64,000 nt of DNA from CAILUG01 sp903844415 (lineage in GTDB: Bacteria > Pseudomonadota > Gammaproteobacteria > Pseudomonadales > Pseudohongiellaceae), in the NCBI GenBank assembly GCA_947477655.1, contig CANJTS010000006.1, forward strand, positions 124,001 to 188,000, given 5' to 3'. The notes beneath the pieces are model-generated. The model had not been told where the DNA came from, did not search any database, and saw only the letters and a list, made by a program, of their open reading frames with translations. Below, in pieces: positions 8,859 through 18,786 of the stretch. Numbering within the stretch: the stretch's first letter is position 1; each line of letters starts with the position of its first letter. The position numbers and the translations under genes are program-made.

Positions 8859-9722
8859 CTGGAAAATTCCAATTTTATACGGACTGTACAAGCTCGACTG
8901 GGTGACTTACGTAAATCTGAGCATAAAGTAGCCAGTTTCATCTTGCAGGATCCTGCCAGTATGTTGCCCATGCGCATCTCAGATCTGGCAGCGGCAGCCA
9001 AGGTAAGCGAACCCACGGTGATACGTTTTTGTCGTGCTCTGGGATTTAATGGTTTCCAGTCCTTCAAACTTCAGTTGGCGCAATATTTAGGAAGCAGCGG
9101 TAACTATGTACAATTTTCCGTTAGCGATTCTGATTCGGTAGCGGATGTAAACCGCAAAGTTTTCGATGCAACAATCGGCTCATTGCTCAATGTTCGTGAC
9201 GACATGGATACGATAGCGTTGGAAAAAGCCATATTGGCACTCAGAGCAGCCCGACGTGTAGAGTTTTATGGTTTTGGAGCTTCCGGATCGGTTGCTATCG
9301 ATGCCCAACATAAGTTTTTTCGTTTGCAGGTTTCAGCGGCAGCCTATACTGACCCCCACATTCAACATATGTCTGCTATTTCTCTTAAAGAAAAAGATGT
9401 TGTGGTGGCAATTTCACAATCTGGGCGTACCAAGGCTCTCATCCAAAGTGTCAACCTTGCCCGCGAAGCAGGCGCTACCGTGATTGGCCTAGTTCCAAAA
9501 GGAACGCCGTTAGCTAGTTTATGTGATTTGCCCATCCATATTAATGTTGTTGAAGATGAACATGTATTTACTCCTGTTTCTTCACGCATAGCACATCTTG
9601 TGGTCATTGATGTTTTGGCCATGGGAGTTGCACGTACTAGCAATGAACAACTTCAGGAACATCTCAAGCGTTTGAATCGGAGTTTAAGCACACTTCGTGT
9701 ATCTGCTAAACGCTCTCTATAA
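8859..9722 (+). CDS. hexR: RpiR/HexR-family transcriptional regulator (CTG start)
   Basis: The protein has an N-terminal HTH_6 domain (KVSEPTVIRFCRALGFNGF) and a C-terminal SIS sugar-phosphate domain (VEFYGFGASGSVAIDAQHKF, then VVVAISQSGRTKAL). This is the layout of HexR, which represses central carbon genes and senses KDPG. The first usual start codon in frame is a TTG at 8943, but that start would lose the first helices of the HTH domain. The frame stays open upstream to a TAA at 8838-8840 and encodes SNFIRTVQARLGDLRKSEHK, which matches the conserved N-terminus. The only start candidates there are CTG at 8853 and 8859, and a G-rich stretch at 8847-8852 suits 8859, giving 287 residues. It is not next to zwf, so the HexR name is tentative. 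Confidence 0.7.
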   Translation: MENSNFIRTVQARLGDLRKSEHKVASFILQDPASMLPMRISDLAAAAKVSEPTVIRFCRALGFNGFQSFKLQLAQYLGSSGNYVQFSVSDSDSVADVNRKVFDATIGSLLNVRDDMDTIALEKAILALRAARRVEFYGFGASGSVAIDAQHKFFRLQVSAAAYTDPHIQHMSAISLKEKDVVVAISQSGRTKALIQSVNLAREAGATVIGLVPKGTPLASLCDLPIHINVVEDEHVFTPVSSRIAHLVVIDVLAMGVARTSNEQLQEHLKRLNRSLSTLRVSAKRSL

Positions 9723-9784
9723 ACAGTCTTTGATTACAAAATTATTGTTGTTTGTTTTTTTTGGGCATCCGTTGTATTGGGACT

Positions 9785-11620
9785 TTATTCGACCGTAACA
9801 CTTTTTGCCAGATTACGCGGTTGATCTACATCTGTACCTTTGATAACCGCGACATGATAGGAAAGCAATTGCAGGGGAACTGTGTAGACAATTGGTGCAA
9901 GAAAGTCGCTGCAATGGGGGAGGTTTAGCACACAAATTCCTTCGTCGTTGTGAAAGCCTGCATTGGCATCAGCGAATACATACAGTTGACCACCGCGCGC
10001 TTTGACTTCTTGCAGATTGGATTTGAGCTTTTCCAGCAATTCATTGTTTGGCGCTACTGCTATGACAGGCATGTCATTGTCTACTAAGGCCAACGGCCCG
10101 TGCTTGAGCTCCCCCGCCGGATAGGCTTCGGCATGGATGTAAGAAATTTCCTTGAGTTTAAGCGCTCCTTCTTTCGCAACCGGATATAGAGCCCCACGCC
10201 CTAAAAAAAGAGCATGCCGCTTTTCTGAAAAATCATTGGACAGTTTTTTGATTTCTGCATCCAGCTGCAAAATTTGCTCAATAATTGCCGGCAACTGGTT
10301 GAGATCGTTAACCAGCTCTTTTTCCTGTTGTTCCGAAAGTCCATTACGACGCCCGAGAGCAATGGACAACAAGGCCAACACTGACAACTGTGCAATGAAT
10401 GCTTTGGTGGAGGCCACACCGATTTCACGACCAGCAAAGGTCATAATGGCTAGGTCTGATTCGCGGACCAAAGAGCTGTTGGCTACATTGCAGATAGAAA
10501 GACGGGCTGTGTAGCCCGATTTTTTGGCATAACGAAGCGCTGCTAAAGTATCTGCTGTTTCGCCCGACTGGGATATTGAAATGAACAGGCAGTCTTCGGG
10601 AACTAAAATATTGCGATACCGATATTCACTGGCAATATCCACGCTACAAGGTATGCGTGCTACGTTTTCAAACCAGAACTTTGCAATCATCCCGGCATGA
10701 TTGCTGGTACCACAAGCAACTATTTGGACACATTTGATTTTATCTAGAACTTCCTTAACATCAACTCCAAGCGCCTGCTCTTGAAGATGGGTTTTGCTGA
10801 TACGTCCGGCCAATGTATTGCGGACCACATCTGGTTGTTCATGAATTTCTTTAAGCATGTAGTGACGAAAGCTACCCTTGAGCACCTCATCTTTGTCCTG
10901 CCGAAGATGAATGATTTCGCGTTGGACAATTTTGCCATCATTCCAAATTTGGACTGAATCACGTTTAATTTGGGCAATATCCCCTTCTTCCATAAACATG
11001 AAGCGGTCCGTTACTTGTCCCAAAGCCGCCGGATCGGATGCAATAAAATTTTCTCCCGTACCAACTCCGATCACAAGCGGGCTGCCGCTGCGTGCGGCCA
11101 CTATACAGTCGGGTTCATTTTTGTTTATCACAGCAAGACCATAGGCGCCATGAAGGCGTGCTATGGTGCTTATAACTCCCGCTAGAAAACTAGTTTGGTT
11201 TGCCGAAATTACTGCTTGTATTAAATGGGCAATAACTTCGGTATCTGTGTCGGAAAGGAAAACGTATCCTTTTTCGATCAATTCAGTTTTAAGTTCCAAA
11301 TAATTTTCAATAATGCCGTTATGCACCAGAGCGATGTTATCTTCAGATATATGAGGATGGGCATTTTCGGTTGAGGGTTTGCCATGTGTAGCCCACCGTG
11401 TATGAGCTACACCGGAGGTTCCTTTGATTTTTTGTTTTTGAACTGCATCATCCAAGGCCTGAACCTTGCCAACGGTTTTTACGAAGTTTAACTGCCCTGT
11501 TGTTGTATCGATGACAGCCAAGCCCGCTGAGTCATAACCCCGATATTCTAGCCGCCGCAATCCTTCAATCAAGATATTGGTGATCTGGCGCTGAGTAACC
11601 GCTCCTACTATTCCACACAT
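9785..11620 (-). CDS. glmS: Glucosamine-6-phosphate synthase (isomerizing)
   Basis: GlmS converts fructose-6-phosphate and glutamine to glucosamine-6-phosphate, the first step towards UDP-GlcNAc for peptidoglycan and lipid A. The 611 residues match the family. Cys2 in MCGIVGAV is the N-terminal nucleophile of the glutaminase domain, with RRLEYRGYDSAG following. Two SIS isomerase domains occupy the C-terminal half, and the end DQPRNLAKSVTVE is the GlmS signature. AGGATAGG precedes the ATG. It lies 42 bases after glmU on the same strand, so the two steps of one pathway are probably co-transcribed. No glmS ribozyme is seen in the short gap, as expected outside Firmicutes. Confidence 0.98.
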   Translation of the reverse strand: MCGIVGAVTQRQITNILIEGLRRLEYRGYDSAGLAVIDTTTGQLNFVKTVGKVQALDDAVQKQKIKGTSGVAHTRWATHGKPSTENAHPHISEDNIALVHNGIIENYLELKTELIEKGYVFLSDTDTEVIAHLIQAVISANQTSFLAGVISTIARLHGAYGLAVINKNEPDCIVAARSGSPLVIGVGTGENFIASDPAALGQVTDRFMFMEEGDIAQIKRDSVQIWNDGKIVQREIIHLRQDKDEVLKGSFRHYMLKEIHEQPDVVRNTLAGRISKTHLQEQALGVDVKEVLDKIKCVQIVACGTSNHAGMIAKFWFENVARIPCSVDIASEYRYRNILVPEDCLFISISQSGETADTLAALRYAKKSGYTARLSICNVANSSLVRESDLAIMTFAGREIGVASTKAFIAQLSVLALLSIALGRRNGLSEQQEKELVNDLNQLPAIIEQILQLDAEIKKLSNDFSEKRHALFLGRGALYPVAKEGALKLKEISYIHAEAYPAGELKHGPLALVDNDMPVIAVAPNNELLEKLKSNLQEVKARGGQLYVFADANAGFHNDEGICVLNLPHCSDFLAPIVYTVPLQLLSYHVAVIKGTDVDQPRNLAKSVTVE

Positions 11621-11662
11621 ACTGACCTATCCTGAGAACTGCTTAATAAACGCTTGGGGCAT

Positions 11663-13045
11663 TTATTCCTTGTGTGATTTGATTATTTTTTGGGGGCGTT
11701 GCCAGCCATTCATATTTGCCTGGCGACCACGTGCAACTGCCAGCTGATCTTTGTCGACATTCTTTGTAATAACCGAACCTGCGCCAATCGTTGCGCCTGC
11801 AGCAATTGTAACCGGAGCTACTAGTGCGGTATTGGATCCTATGAAAACGTTGTCACCAATAACAGTTTTAAATTTATTCACGCCATCGTAATTGCAGGTA
11901 ATGGTGCCGGCGCCCACGTTTACATAATCACCTAGTGTACTGTCGCCAACATAACTTAAGTGATTCACTTTGCTGTGTTTGCCAATGGTAGAGTTTTTTA
12001 TTTCAACAAAATTACCTACTTTTACTTCGTCTTCCAACGCTGTCCCCGGACGGATACGGGCAAAAGGTCCTATGTTACATTTCTTACCAATCACGGCGTC
12101 TTCGATCACGGAGTTAGCAGCAATAATTGTGCCTTCACCGATAACACAGTTTTTCAATAAGCAATTTGGGCCGATGTATACATTGCGCGCTATGGTGATA
12201 TCACCTTCTAGAATAACGTTAATATCAATATCTACATCAGCAGATATATTGGCATGGCCACGGAAATCCACACGCATCGGATCGCGCAGTGTTACACCGG
12301 CAAGCATAAGGCGAGTGGCTTCGTTTTTCTGGTAGTGTCGTTCTAGTTCGGCTAACTGGACGCGATTATTAACTCCGCTTGCCTCGAACTCATCTTTACA
12401 TTGCACTGTACTTACTTTGCAGCTATCTGCGAGTGCGAGTGATACAAGGTCTGTCAAATAATATTCAGATTGTGAATTGTTGGCGCTTATCCTAGGCAAC
12501 CAGTCGTATAAGCGAGCAACTGGAATAGCCATCACTCCGGTATTTATTTCTTTGATTTGTTTTTGCTCAGCGGTTGTTTCTTTATCTTCAATGATGGCGC
12601 AGATATTCTGATCGTTATCTCGCAATATTCGTCCCAAACCTAATGGGTTAGTCACCACACAAGTCAGAACCGCCATACTGTTTTTATCTACACATTGTAA
12701 TAGGCGTTGCAAAGTTTCAGTTTTAATTAAAGGCACATCTGCATACAGCACCAGTGCTATCGCTGTTTTATCCAGTTGTTCGAGCGCTTGATGTACTGCA
12801 TGAGCTGTACCAAGCTGCTGCTCTTGTAACACAATCTCTACCGGCTTACCGGTAAGAGCTTGTCGAATTAGTTCCGCCTCATGCCCAATTACAATATGTG
12901 TAGTGCTGGCATTTATCGCGGCTGCGGTATCCAGGGTGTGCTGCAAAAGACTGCGGCCTGCAATCTCATGCAAAACTTTAGGTTTGGCAGAAAACATGCG
13001 GGTTCCTTTGCCTGCTGCCAAAATGATTACATTAATCTTGTGCAT
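11663..13045 (-). CDS. glmU: Bifunctional UDP-GlcNAc pyrophosphorylase / GlcN-1-P acetyltransferase
   Basis: GlmU acetylates glucosamine-1-phosphate and joins it to UMP to make UDP-GlcNAc in the cytoplasm. The 460-residue protein has the N-terminal nucleotidyltransferase signature LAAGKGTRM with the Lys of KPKVLHEIAG. The C-terminal left-handed beta-helix of hexapeptide repeats is seen as IGPNCLLKNCVIGEGTII and VGAGTITCNYDG. The gene follows atpC after a strong terminator and precedes glmS, an arrangement typical of gammaproteobacteria. Confidence 0.98.
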   Translation of the reverse strand: MHKINVIILAAGKGTRMFSAKPKVLHEIAGRSLLQHTLDTAAAINASTTHIVIGHEAELIRQALTGKPVEIVLQEQQLGTAHAVHQALEQLDKTAIALVLYADVPLIKTETLQRLLQCVDKNSMAVLTCVVTNPLGLGRILRDNDQNICAIIEDKETTAEQKQIKEINTGVMAIPVARLYDWLPRISANNSQSEYYLTDLVSLALADSCKVSTVQCKDEFEASGVNNRVQLAELERHYQKNEATRLMLAGVTLRDPMRVDFRGHANISADVDIDINVILEGDITIARNVYIGPNCLLKNCVIGEGTIIAANSVIEDAVIGKKCNIGPFARIRPGTALEDEVKVGNFVEIKNSTIGKHSKVNHLSYVGDSTLGDYVNVGAGTITCNYDGVNKFKTVIGDNVFIGSNTALVAPVTIAAGATIGAGSVITKNVDKDQLAVARGRQANMNGWQRPQKIIKSHKE

Positions 13046-13083
13046 AGTGAAATCTTACATGCCCAATCAGGGTCGTTAGAATA

Positions 13084-13115
13084 CCAAAAAAAAAGGCGGC
13101 TACGGCCACCTTTTT
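13084..13115 (-). terminator. Rho-independent terminator of the atp operon
   Basis: On the minus strand AAAGGTGGC-CGTA-GCCGCCTTT forms a stem with one G-T pair and is followed by a run of nine T. It lies between atpC and glmU and should separate the ATP synthase operon from glmUS. Confidence 0.88.
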
Positions 13116-13148
13116 AGATTTGTCTTTGGATCTGCTTTAATCCCGGCA

Positions 13149-13574
13149 TCAAGCGCCCATTTTTTTGCGTAACTGCTGGATGGTGCGGATTTGCGCGGCG
13201 GCTTCAGCCAGCTGGGTGGCCGCTCTGGAGTATTCAAAGGCCGCGTCTCGATTGGTGATGGCTTCTTCTGCATTTCGTTTAGCTTGTTCTGCAACTACTT
13301 CGTCCATGTCATCCGCACGAATTGCGGTATCTGCCAAGATATTGACGACCCCTGGTTGCACTTCCAGATACCCTCCTGAAACATAATAGATCTGCTCTTC
13401 ACCATCTTGTGTGATTAAACGCACAGGGCCCGGGATAAGTGCTGTTAACAATGGTGCATGGCCGGGCAAAATACCCATATCTCCCAGGGTCCCTGTTGCA
13501 ACTAGAATTTCAACTCGGCCGGAAAAAATACGTGCTTCCGTGCTGGCTATATCGCAGTGCATAGTCATGGCCAT
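13149..13574 (-). CDS. atpC: ATP synthase epsilon subunit
   Basis: The epsilon subunit of the F1 central stalk couples rotation to catalysis and inhibits ATP hydrolysis. The 141-residue protein starts MAMTMHCDIASTEARIFSG, typical of this subunit in the Pseudomonas group, with GDMGILPGHAPLLTALIPG in the N-terminal beta-sandwich. The C-terminal alpha-helical hairpin is rich in Ala and Glu. It is the last gene of the atp operon, 44 bases after atpD. Confidence 0.97.
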   Translation of the reverse strand: MAMTMHCDIASTEARIFSGRVEILVATGTLGDMGILPGHAPLLTALIPGPVRLITQDGEEQIYYVSGGYLEVQPGVVNILADTAIRADDMDEVVAEQAKRNAEEAITNRDAAFEYSRAATQLAEAAAQIRTIQQLRKKMGA

Positions 13575-13618
13575 GATCAGGGTCTCTCAATTCTCAATGC
13601 AAAGATGTTGCGTTGATC

Positions 13619-15022
13619 TTATTTGGTTAATTTGGCCGCTTTTTCTACTACTTCTTCAATGCCGCCCACCATATAGAAGGCCTGTTCTGGCAAATGATCG
13701 TAATCTCCAGCAAGAATTCCCTTGAAACCACTGATGGTGTCTTTTAATGAAACATATTTGCCAGGCGAACCAGTGAACACTTCTGCAACAGTAAAGGGCT
13801 GGGAAAAGAAGCGTTCGACTTTTCGTGCGCGGTTAACCGCTAACTTGTCATCCTCCGAAAGCTCATCCATTCCTAGGATGGCAATGATGTCTTTGAGCTC
13901 TTTATAGCGCTGCAATATTGATTGCACGCCTCGCGCCGTTTCGTAATGCTCCAAGCCTATTACCAATGGATCGAGCTGACGTGACGTTGAATCCAAAGGA
14001 TCAATTGCTGGATAAATGCCTAGTTGTGCAATATTTCGCGATAACACTACGGTTGCATCAAGATGCGCAAATGTCGTCGCCGGGGAGGGGTCGGTCAAGT
14101 CATCGGCAGGCACGTATACTGCCTGAATTGAAGTAATGGAACCGGCTTTGGTAGAGGTAATGCGCTCCTGCAAAGCGCCCATCTCTTCTGCAAGTGTAGG
14201 TTGATAACCAACTGCCGACGGCATACGTCCCAAAAGGGCTGACACTTCTGTACCAGCCAAGGTATAGCGATAAATATTATCGATAAACAATAAAACATCT
14301 CGGCCTTCGTCACGGAATTTTTCAGCCATGGTTAGTCCTGTTAAACCAACTCGCAAACGGTTGCCCGGCGGCTCGTTCATCTGTCCGTATACCATTGCTA
14401 CTTTGGAGTTTTTAAAATTTTCAGTATCAATTACTTTGGCTTCCTGCATTTCGTGGTAGAAGTCATTGCCTTCACGAGTACGCTCACCTACACCGGCAAA
14501 AACAGATAAACCACCACGCGCCGTAGCGATGTTGTTGATCAACTCCATCATGTTCACGGTTTTGCCTACACCGGCACCACCAAAAAGTCCGACCTTACCG
14601 CCTTTAGCAAAAGGACATACTAAGTCGATAACTTTAATTCCCGTTTCCAGCAACTCTTCAGAAGCAGCTTGCTCTGCAAAGGATGGAGCTTTACGGTGAA
14701 TCGGCATTCTTTCTTTTTCGCCTATCGGGCCGCATTCGTCAATCGGATTCCCCAATACATCCATGATGCGACCGAGAGTTTCTTCGCCGACAGGAACGCT
14801 GATAGGAGCGCCGCTGCTGCTGACACTCAAGCCACGGCTAAGTCCTTCGGTTGAACCCATGGCAATGGTTCTCACGACGCCATCCCCCAACTGTTGCTGC
14901 ACTTCAAGTGTAATATTTTTTTCTGACACCTTCAGGGCGTCATAAACCCGGGGGACTGAATCACGCGGGAACTCCACGTCTATTACCGCGCCAATAATTT
15001 GTACGATGCGACCGCTGCTCAT
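13619..15022 (-). CDS. atpD: ATP synthase beta subunit
   Basis: This is the catalytic subunit of F1. The 467 residues match the family. Walker A GGAGVGKT is at 148-155, the acidic catalytic region follows in VFAGVGERTREGNDFY, Walker B is in VLLFIDNIYR, and the DELSEDD segment typical of the DELSEED loop is present (DELSEDDKL). The signature PAIDPLDSTSR is intact. It lies 109 bases downstream of atpG, the largest gap in the operon, and contains no obvious promoter. Confidence 0.99.
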   Translation of the reverse strand: MSSGRIVQIIGAVIDVEFPRDSVPRVYDALKVSEKNITLEVQQQLGDGVVRTIAMGSTEGLSRGLSVSSSGAPISVPVGEETLGRIMDVLGNPIDECGPIGEKERMPIHRKAPSFAEQAASEELLETGIKVIDLVCPFAKGGKVGLFGGAGVGKTVNMMELINNIATARGGLSVFAGVGERTREGNDFYHEMQEAKVIDTENFKNSKVAMVYGQMNEPPGNRLRVGLTGLTMAEKFRDEGRDVLLFIDNIYRYTLAGTEVSALLGRMPSAVGYQPTLAEEMGALQERITSTKAGSITSIQAVYVPADDLTDPSPATTFAHLDATVVLSRNIAQLGIYPAIDPLDSTSRQLDPLVIGLEHYETARGVQSILQRYKELKDIIAILGMDELSEDDKLAVNRARKVERFFSQPFTVAEVFTGSPGKYVSLKDTISGFKGILAGDYDHLPEQAFYMVGGIEEVVEKAAKLTK

Positions 15023-15131
15023 GTCCGCTTCCTCTTGCTTTATAATTCTGAATTACTGTTTTTGTTGTGCTTTCGCACCTGAATTTTTCTAAAACTTATC
15101 TCATCTGCAATCTTATATGCAGATTAATTAT

Positions 15132-15992
15132 TTAAACGGCGGCTGCACCACCAACGATCTCTGACAATTCTTGAGTAATTGCCGCTTGACGAGCTTTGTT
15201 GTAGACCAATTGCAGTTCGCCAATAATATCTCCCGCATTATCTGTTGCGCTCTTCATGGCAACCATACGAGCAGCTTGTTCACAAGCATTGTTTTCTACA
15301 ACAGCTTGGTACACTAAGGATTCGATATAGCGAGTTAACAACCCATCGAGCAATTCTTTTGGCGCTGGTTCGTAGATATAGTCCCAATGGTGTTTGAATT
15401 CTGCAGCATCTGTTGCTTGTAATGGCAACAATTGTTCTACCTTTGGTTGTTGGGTCATGGTATTGACGAATTCATTGCTAACCAAATACAAACGATCAAT
15501 ACCACCTTGCATGTAAGCATCAAGCATAACTTTTACTGCACCAATAACATCAGCAACTGTTGGTTTTTCTCCAATATTGCGAACCGACGCTACTACTTTG
15601 CCACCATAATTATTGAAAAACGACGCCGCCTTAGCCCCGATGGTACATATGTCTGCTTCGGCACCTTGTTCATGCCAGCTCTTCATGGTGGCAATCATGG
15701 CTTTAAACACGTTTATATTCAGTCCGCCGCATAGGCCGCGATCTGACGACACCACTACAAATCCTACTCTCTTAACAGAGCGCTCTTTCATGTAGACATG
15801 ATGATATTCAGGGTTTGCGTTTGCGAGATGGCTTACAACATTGCGTATGTTTATGGAATACGGCTTCCCCAACAGCATTCTGTCTTGTGCCTTGCGCATC
15901 TTGCTTGCAGCAACCATTTCCATGGCACTGGTGATTTTCTGAGTGTTTTTAATACTCTTGATCTGATTGCGTATTTCTTTACCAACCGCCAT
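15132..15992 (-). CDS. atpG: ATP synthase gamma subunit
   Basis: The gamma subunit is the rotating shaft of F1. The 286-residue protein begins MAVGKEIRNQIKSIKNTQKI with the conserved N-terminal coiled-coil helix, has the Rossmann-like middle with SSDRGLCGGLN, and ends with the C-terminal helix ARQAAITQELSEIVGGAAAV that carries the family signature. Only 6 bases separate it from atpA. Confidence 0.98.
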   Translation of the reverse strand: MAVGKEIRNQIKSIKNTQKITSAMEMVAASKMRKAQDRMLLGKPYSINIRNVVSHLANANPEYHHVYMKERSVKRVGFVVVSSDRGLCGGLNINVFKAMIATMKSWHEQGAEADICTIGAKAASFFNNYGGKVVASVRNIGEKPTVADVIGAVKVMLDAYMQGGIDRLYLVSNEFVNTMTQQPKVEQLLPLQATDAAEFKHHWDYIYEPAPKELLDGLLTRYIESLVYQAVVENNACEQAARMVAMKSATDNAGDIIGELQLVYNKARQAAITQELSEIVGGAAAV

Positions 15993-15998
15993 GGCTTG

Positions 15999-17543
15999 TT
16001 ACCAGACTTGAGTGGAAACAAAAGAAGTAAGCGCAGCCTTGAAAGTAGCGATGACTTCTGCGGAATGTTCACCAGTTTTGTTTATTCGTTTCATCAGATC
16101 GCCATGGGTGTTATGCATAAATGACAATAGGGCGCCTTCAAAATCCGAAATTTTGTTCATCGGTACTTGTTTTAAGAACCCTTCGTTAGCGGCAAAAAGA
16201 ACTACGGCCATCTCTGCTACAGACTGTGGTGAATATTGCTTCTGTTTCATCAGCTCAGTAACGCGCTGGCCATGCTCCAGTTGCGCACGAGTGGTATCGT
16301 CCAAGTCTGATGCAAACTGAGCAAAGGCAGCCAGTTCGCGGTACTGGGCCAGCGCCAGTCGAATTCCGCCACCGAGTTTATTGATGATCTTGGTTTGTGC
16401 CGCACCACCCACGCGCGATACCGATAACCCAGCATTCATGGCCGGGCGAATACCTGAGTTAAACAAGCTTGTTTCGAGGAATATCTGGCCGTCTGTAATG
16501 GAAATTACGTTAGTCGGCACGAAGGCGGATACGTCACCAGCCTGGGTTTCAATGATAGGCAAAGCCGTTAATGATCCAGTTTGTCCCTTTACTTCGCCTT
16601 TCGTAAATTTTTCTACATATTCGGCGTTAACGCGAGCAGCGCGCTCAAGCAACCGAGCATGCAGATAAAACACGTCGCCTGGATATGCTTCGCGCCCTGG
16701 GGGCCGGCGTAGCAAGAGGGAAATCTGCCGATAAGCCCAAGCCTGTTTGGTTAAGTCATCATAAATAATCAAGGCATCCTGGCCACGGTCGCGGTAGTAC
16801 TCTCCCATGGTGCATCCTGCGTATGGAGCGAGAAACTGCATGGAAGCTGGATCGGAAGCGCCGGCGGCAACAATAATGGTGTGCCCCATAGCTCCATGCT
16901 CTTCTAATTTACGGACAACTGCGGCAATAGAAGATTGTTTCTGGCCAACAGCTACATAGATACACTTAATTCCAGTACCCTTCTGATTAATGATGGTATC
17001 AATTGCAATTGCAGTTTTGCCTACTTGGCGGTCACCGATAATCAGTTCGCGTTGGCCACGACCAATTGGCACCATAGCATCAATTGCTTTCAGGCCCGTC
17101 TGTAGCGGCTGAGAAACCGACTGACGCGCAATTACCCCTGGTGCAACTTTTTCAACCGCATCAGTAAGCTTGGCGTTGAGCGGGCCTTTGCCGTCAATAG
17201 GATTGCCTAGGGCATCCACCACGCGACCTTCCAACTCTGGCCCAATTGGCACTTCCAGAATGCGCTTCGTACATCGGCAGGTTTGACCTTCGGCCAGGCT
17301 CTGGTAATCGCCCAGAACCACTGCGCCTACCGAGTCGCGCTCTAGGTTGAGTGCCATACCATAAACACCACCTTCAAACTCAATCATCTCCCCGTACATC
17401 ACATCTGCAAGACCATGAATTCGTATAATTCCGTCTGACACACTGACGATAGTTCCTTCATTTTTAGCTTGTGCGGTGACATCCAGTTTTTGGATTCGTT
17501 GTTTGATGATTTCGCTGATTTCTGATGGATTCAGTTGCTGCAT
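15999..17543 (-). CDS. atpA: ATP synthase alpha subunit
   Basis: This is the non-catalytic nucleotide-binding subunit of F1. The 514-residue protein has the N-terminal segment MQQLNPSEISEIIKQRI, Walker A GDRQVGKT (170-177) and the ALIIYDDLTKQA segment. The signature SLLLRRPPGREAYPGDVFY is complete. It lies between atpH and atpG in the standard order. Confidence 0.99.
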   Translation of the reverse strand: MQQLNPSEISEIIKQRIQKLDVTAQAKNEGTIVSVSDGIIRIHGLADVMYGEMIEFEGGVYGMALNLERDSVGAVVLGDYQSLAEGQTCRCTKRILEVPIGPELEGRVVDALGNPIDGKGPLNAKLTDAVEKVAPGVIARQSVSQPLQTGLKAIDAMVPIGRGQRELIIGDRQVGKTAIAIDTIINQKGTGIKCIYVAVGQKQSSIAAVVRKLEEHGAMGHTIIVAAGASDPASMQFLAPYAGCTMGEYYRDRGQDALIIYDDLTKQAWAYRQISLLLRRPPGREAYPGDVFYLHARLLERAARVNAEYVEKFTKGEVKGQTGSLTALPIIETQAGDVSAFVPTNVISITDGQIFLETSLFNSGIRPAMNAGLSVSRVGGAAQTKIINKLGGGIRLALAQYRELAAFAQFASDLDDTTRAQLEHGQRVTELMKQKQYSPQSVAEMAVVLFAANEGFLKQVPMNKISDFEGALLSFMHNTHGDLMKRINKTGEHSAEVIATFKAALTSFVSTQVW

Positions 17544-17632
17544 GCTTTCTTCCTCAATTTTTTTGCTTGTCTTTTTGGCTGTTTTGCCTGATTAGCTAAT
17601 GGGAAATTCTTAGTGAACTTTAAATGCTCGGG

Positions 17633-18169
17633 TCACGCATTCATGGTCTCTGCTAATTTGTTTAATTTACCGCGGATAGAACCATCGATAACTAGATCTC
17701 CTGCGCGCACTACAATCCCGCCAATGAGAAACTTGTCGACTCGTGTATTCAATTTTATTTCCCGTTTTAACCTGTTTTTCAGCGCTACCGACAATTTTTG
17801 CTGCGCCTGGGCATCCATACTAAAAGCAGAAATTACCTCTACTTCTATGGTTTTCTCTCGTTCCGCTTTCAACTCTTCAAACAACTTGAACACTTCAGGC
17901 AACAGCGAGAGGCGCTTATTGTTAGCCAACACTCTGACAAAATTTTGCCCGCTTTTATCAAGCGAATCGCCACAAAGATCAATCAATGTCAGTGCTTGCT
18001 GCTCTGCACTGCGAGACGGGGCAGCTAAAAAACTGGCGACTTGCTCCATTTTGGCCAAGGCTGCCAGCAATCCCAACATGGATGACCAATCCATAAGCCT
18101 ATCTGCTGCAACTGCTGTTTCAAACGCAGCTTTAGCATAGGGTCGTGCTAGTGTTGTTAATTGCGCCAT
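17633..18169 (-). CDS. atpH: ATP synthase delta subunit
   Basis: Delta links the peripheral stalk to the top of F1. The 178-residue protein starts MAQLTTLARPYAKAAFE, the usual delta N-terminus, and ends with the conserved GGIVVRAGDLVIDGSIRGKL segment. Length and position between atpF and atpA fit. Sequence is the least conserved of the F1 subunits, but the start and end motifs are clear. Confidence 0.97.
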   Translation of the reverse strand: MAQLTTLARPYAKAAFETAVAADRLMDWSSMLGLLAALAKMEQVASFLAAPSRSAEQQALTLIDLCGDSLDKSGQNFVRVLANNKRLSLLPEVFKLFEELKAEREKTIEVEVISAFSMDAQAQQKLSVALKNRLKREIKLNTRVDKFLIGGIVVRAGDLVIDGSIRGKLNKLAETMNA

Positions 18170-18219
18170 TGCGTAGTCTTTCCTCGGCTGTCAAAAAGCA
18201 AGCTGCAACCTTTCAGTTG

Positions 18220-18690
18220 TTATAGGCTAGCAGCCAGTTTATCCAGTAGTGATGCATGGGTTTTTTCATCAACGGAAGCCTGCAGAATTTTTTCCGCACC
18301 CGCTACCACAATACCAGCAACCTGTAATCGCAACTGCTCACGCGCCCGGTTGACCTGTTGGTCGAGTTCGGCCTGTGCACCGGCGATCAGACGATTGCCT
18401 TCCTCTCGTGCCTTTTCTTTGGCCTCGTCTACAATCTGACTGGCTCGCTTATTAGCCTGATCAATAATGCCTGCCGAATTATCTTTGGCTTCTTTCAGCA
18501 TTTCGGCAGCACGCCCTTGCGCCATTTCGAGATTGTGCCCAGCACGGGAAGCCGCTTCCAAGCCATCGGCAATTTTCTTCTGTCGTTCTTCTAGCGCCTT
18601 AGTAATAGGCGGCCAGACAAACCTCTGGCAAAACCAGACAAACGTGAAGAATGCGATTATTTGACCGATAATCGTTGCATTCAAATCCAT
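18220..18690 (-). CDS. atpF: ATP synthase b subunit
   Basis: Subunit b forms the peripheral stalk that anchors F1 to Fo. It is 156 residues: one N-terminal membrane helix (ATIIGQIIAFFTFVWFCQRF) followed by a long charged coiled coil rich in Ala, Glu, Lys and Arg. A second b' gene is absent, so a b homodimer is expected. Confidence 0.97.
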   Translation of the reverse strand: MDLNATIIGQIIAFFTFVWFCQRFVWPPITKALEERQKKIADGLEAASRAGHNLEMAQGRAAEMLKEAKDNSAGIIDQANKRASQIVDEAKEKAREEGNRLIAGAQAELDQQVNRAREQLRLQVAGIVVAGAEKILQASVDEKTHASLLDKLAASL

Positions 18691-18786
18691 AACCTTTCCT
18701 CTACTTCGTGTTTCTGGTTTGACGGGTTTCCCCGTCGACCAGCACTTTTTGATTTAGCCGTTTAGGGTTCACTTATAACGCAATCT

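Noticed and set aside
11620..11662. Possible glmS ribozyme or riboswitch
   Set aside because: The glmU-glmS gap is only 42 bases, too short for the ribozyme, which is known from Firmicutes.
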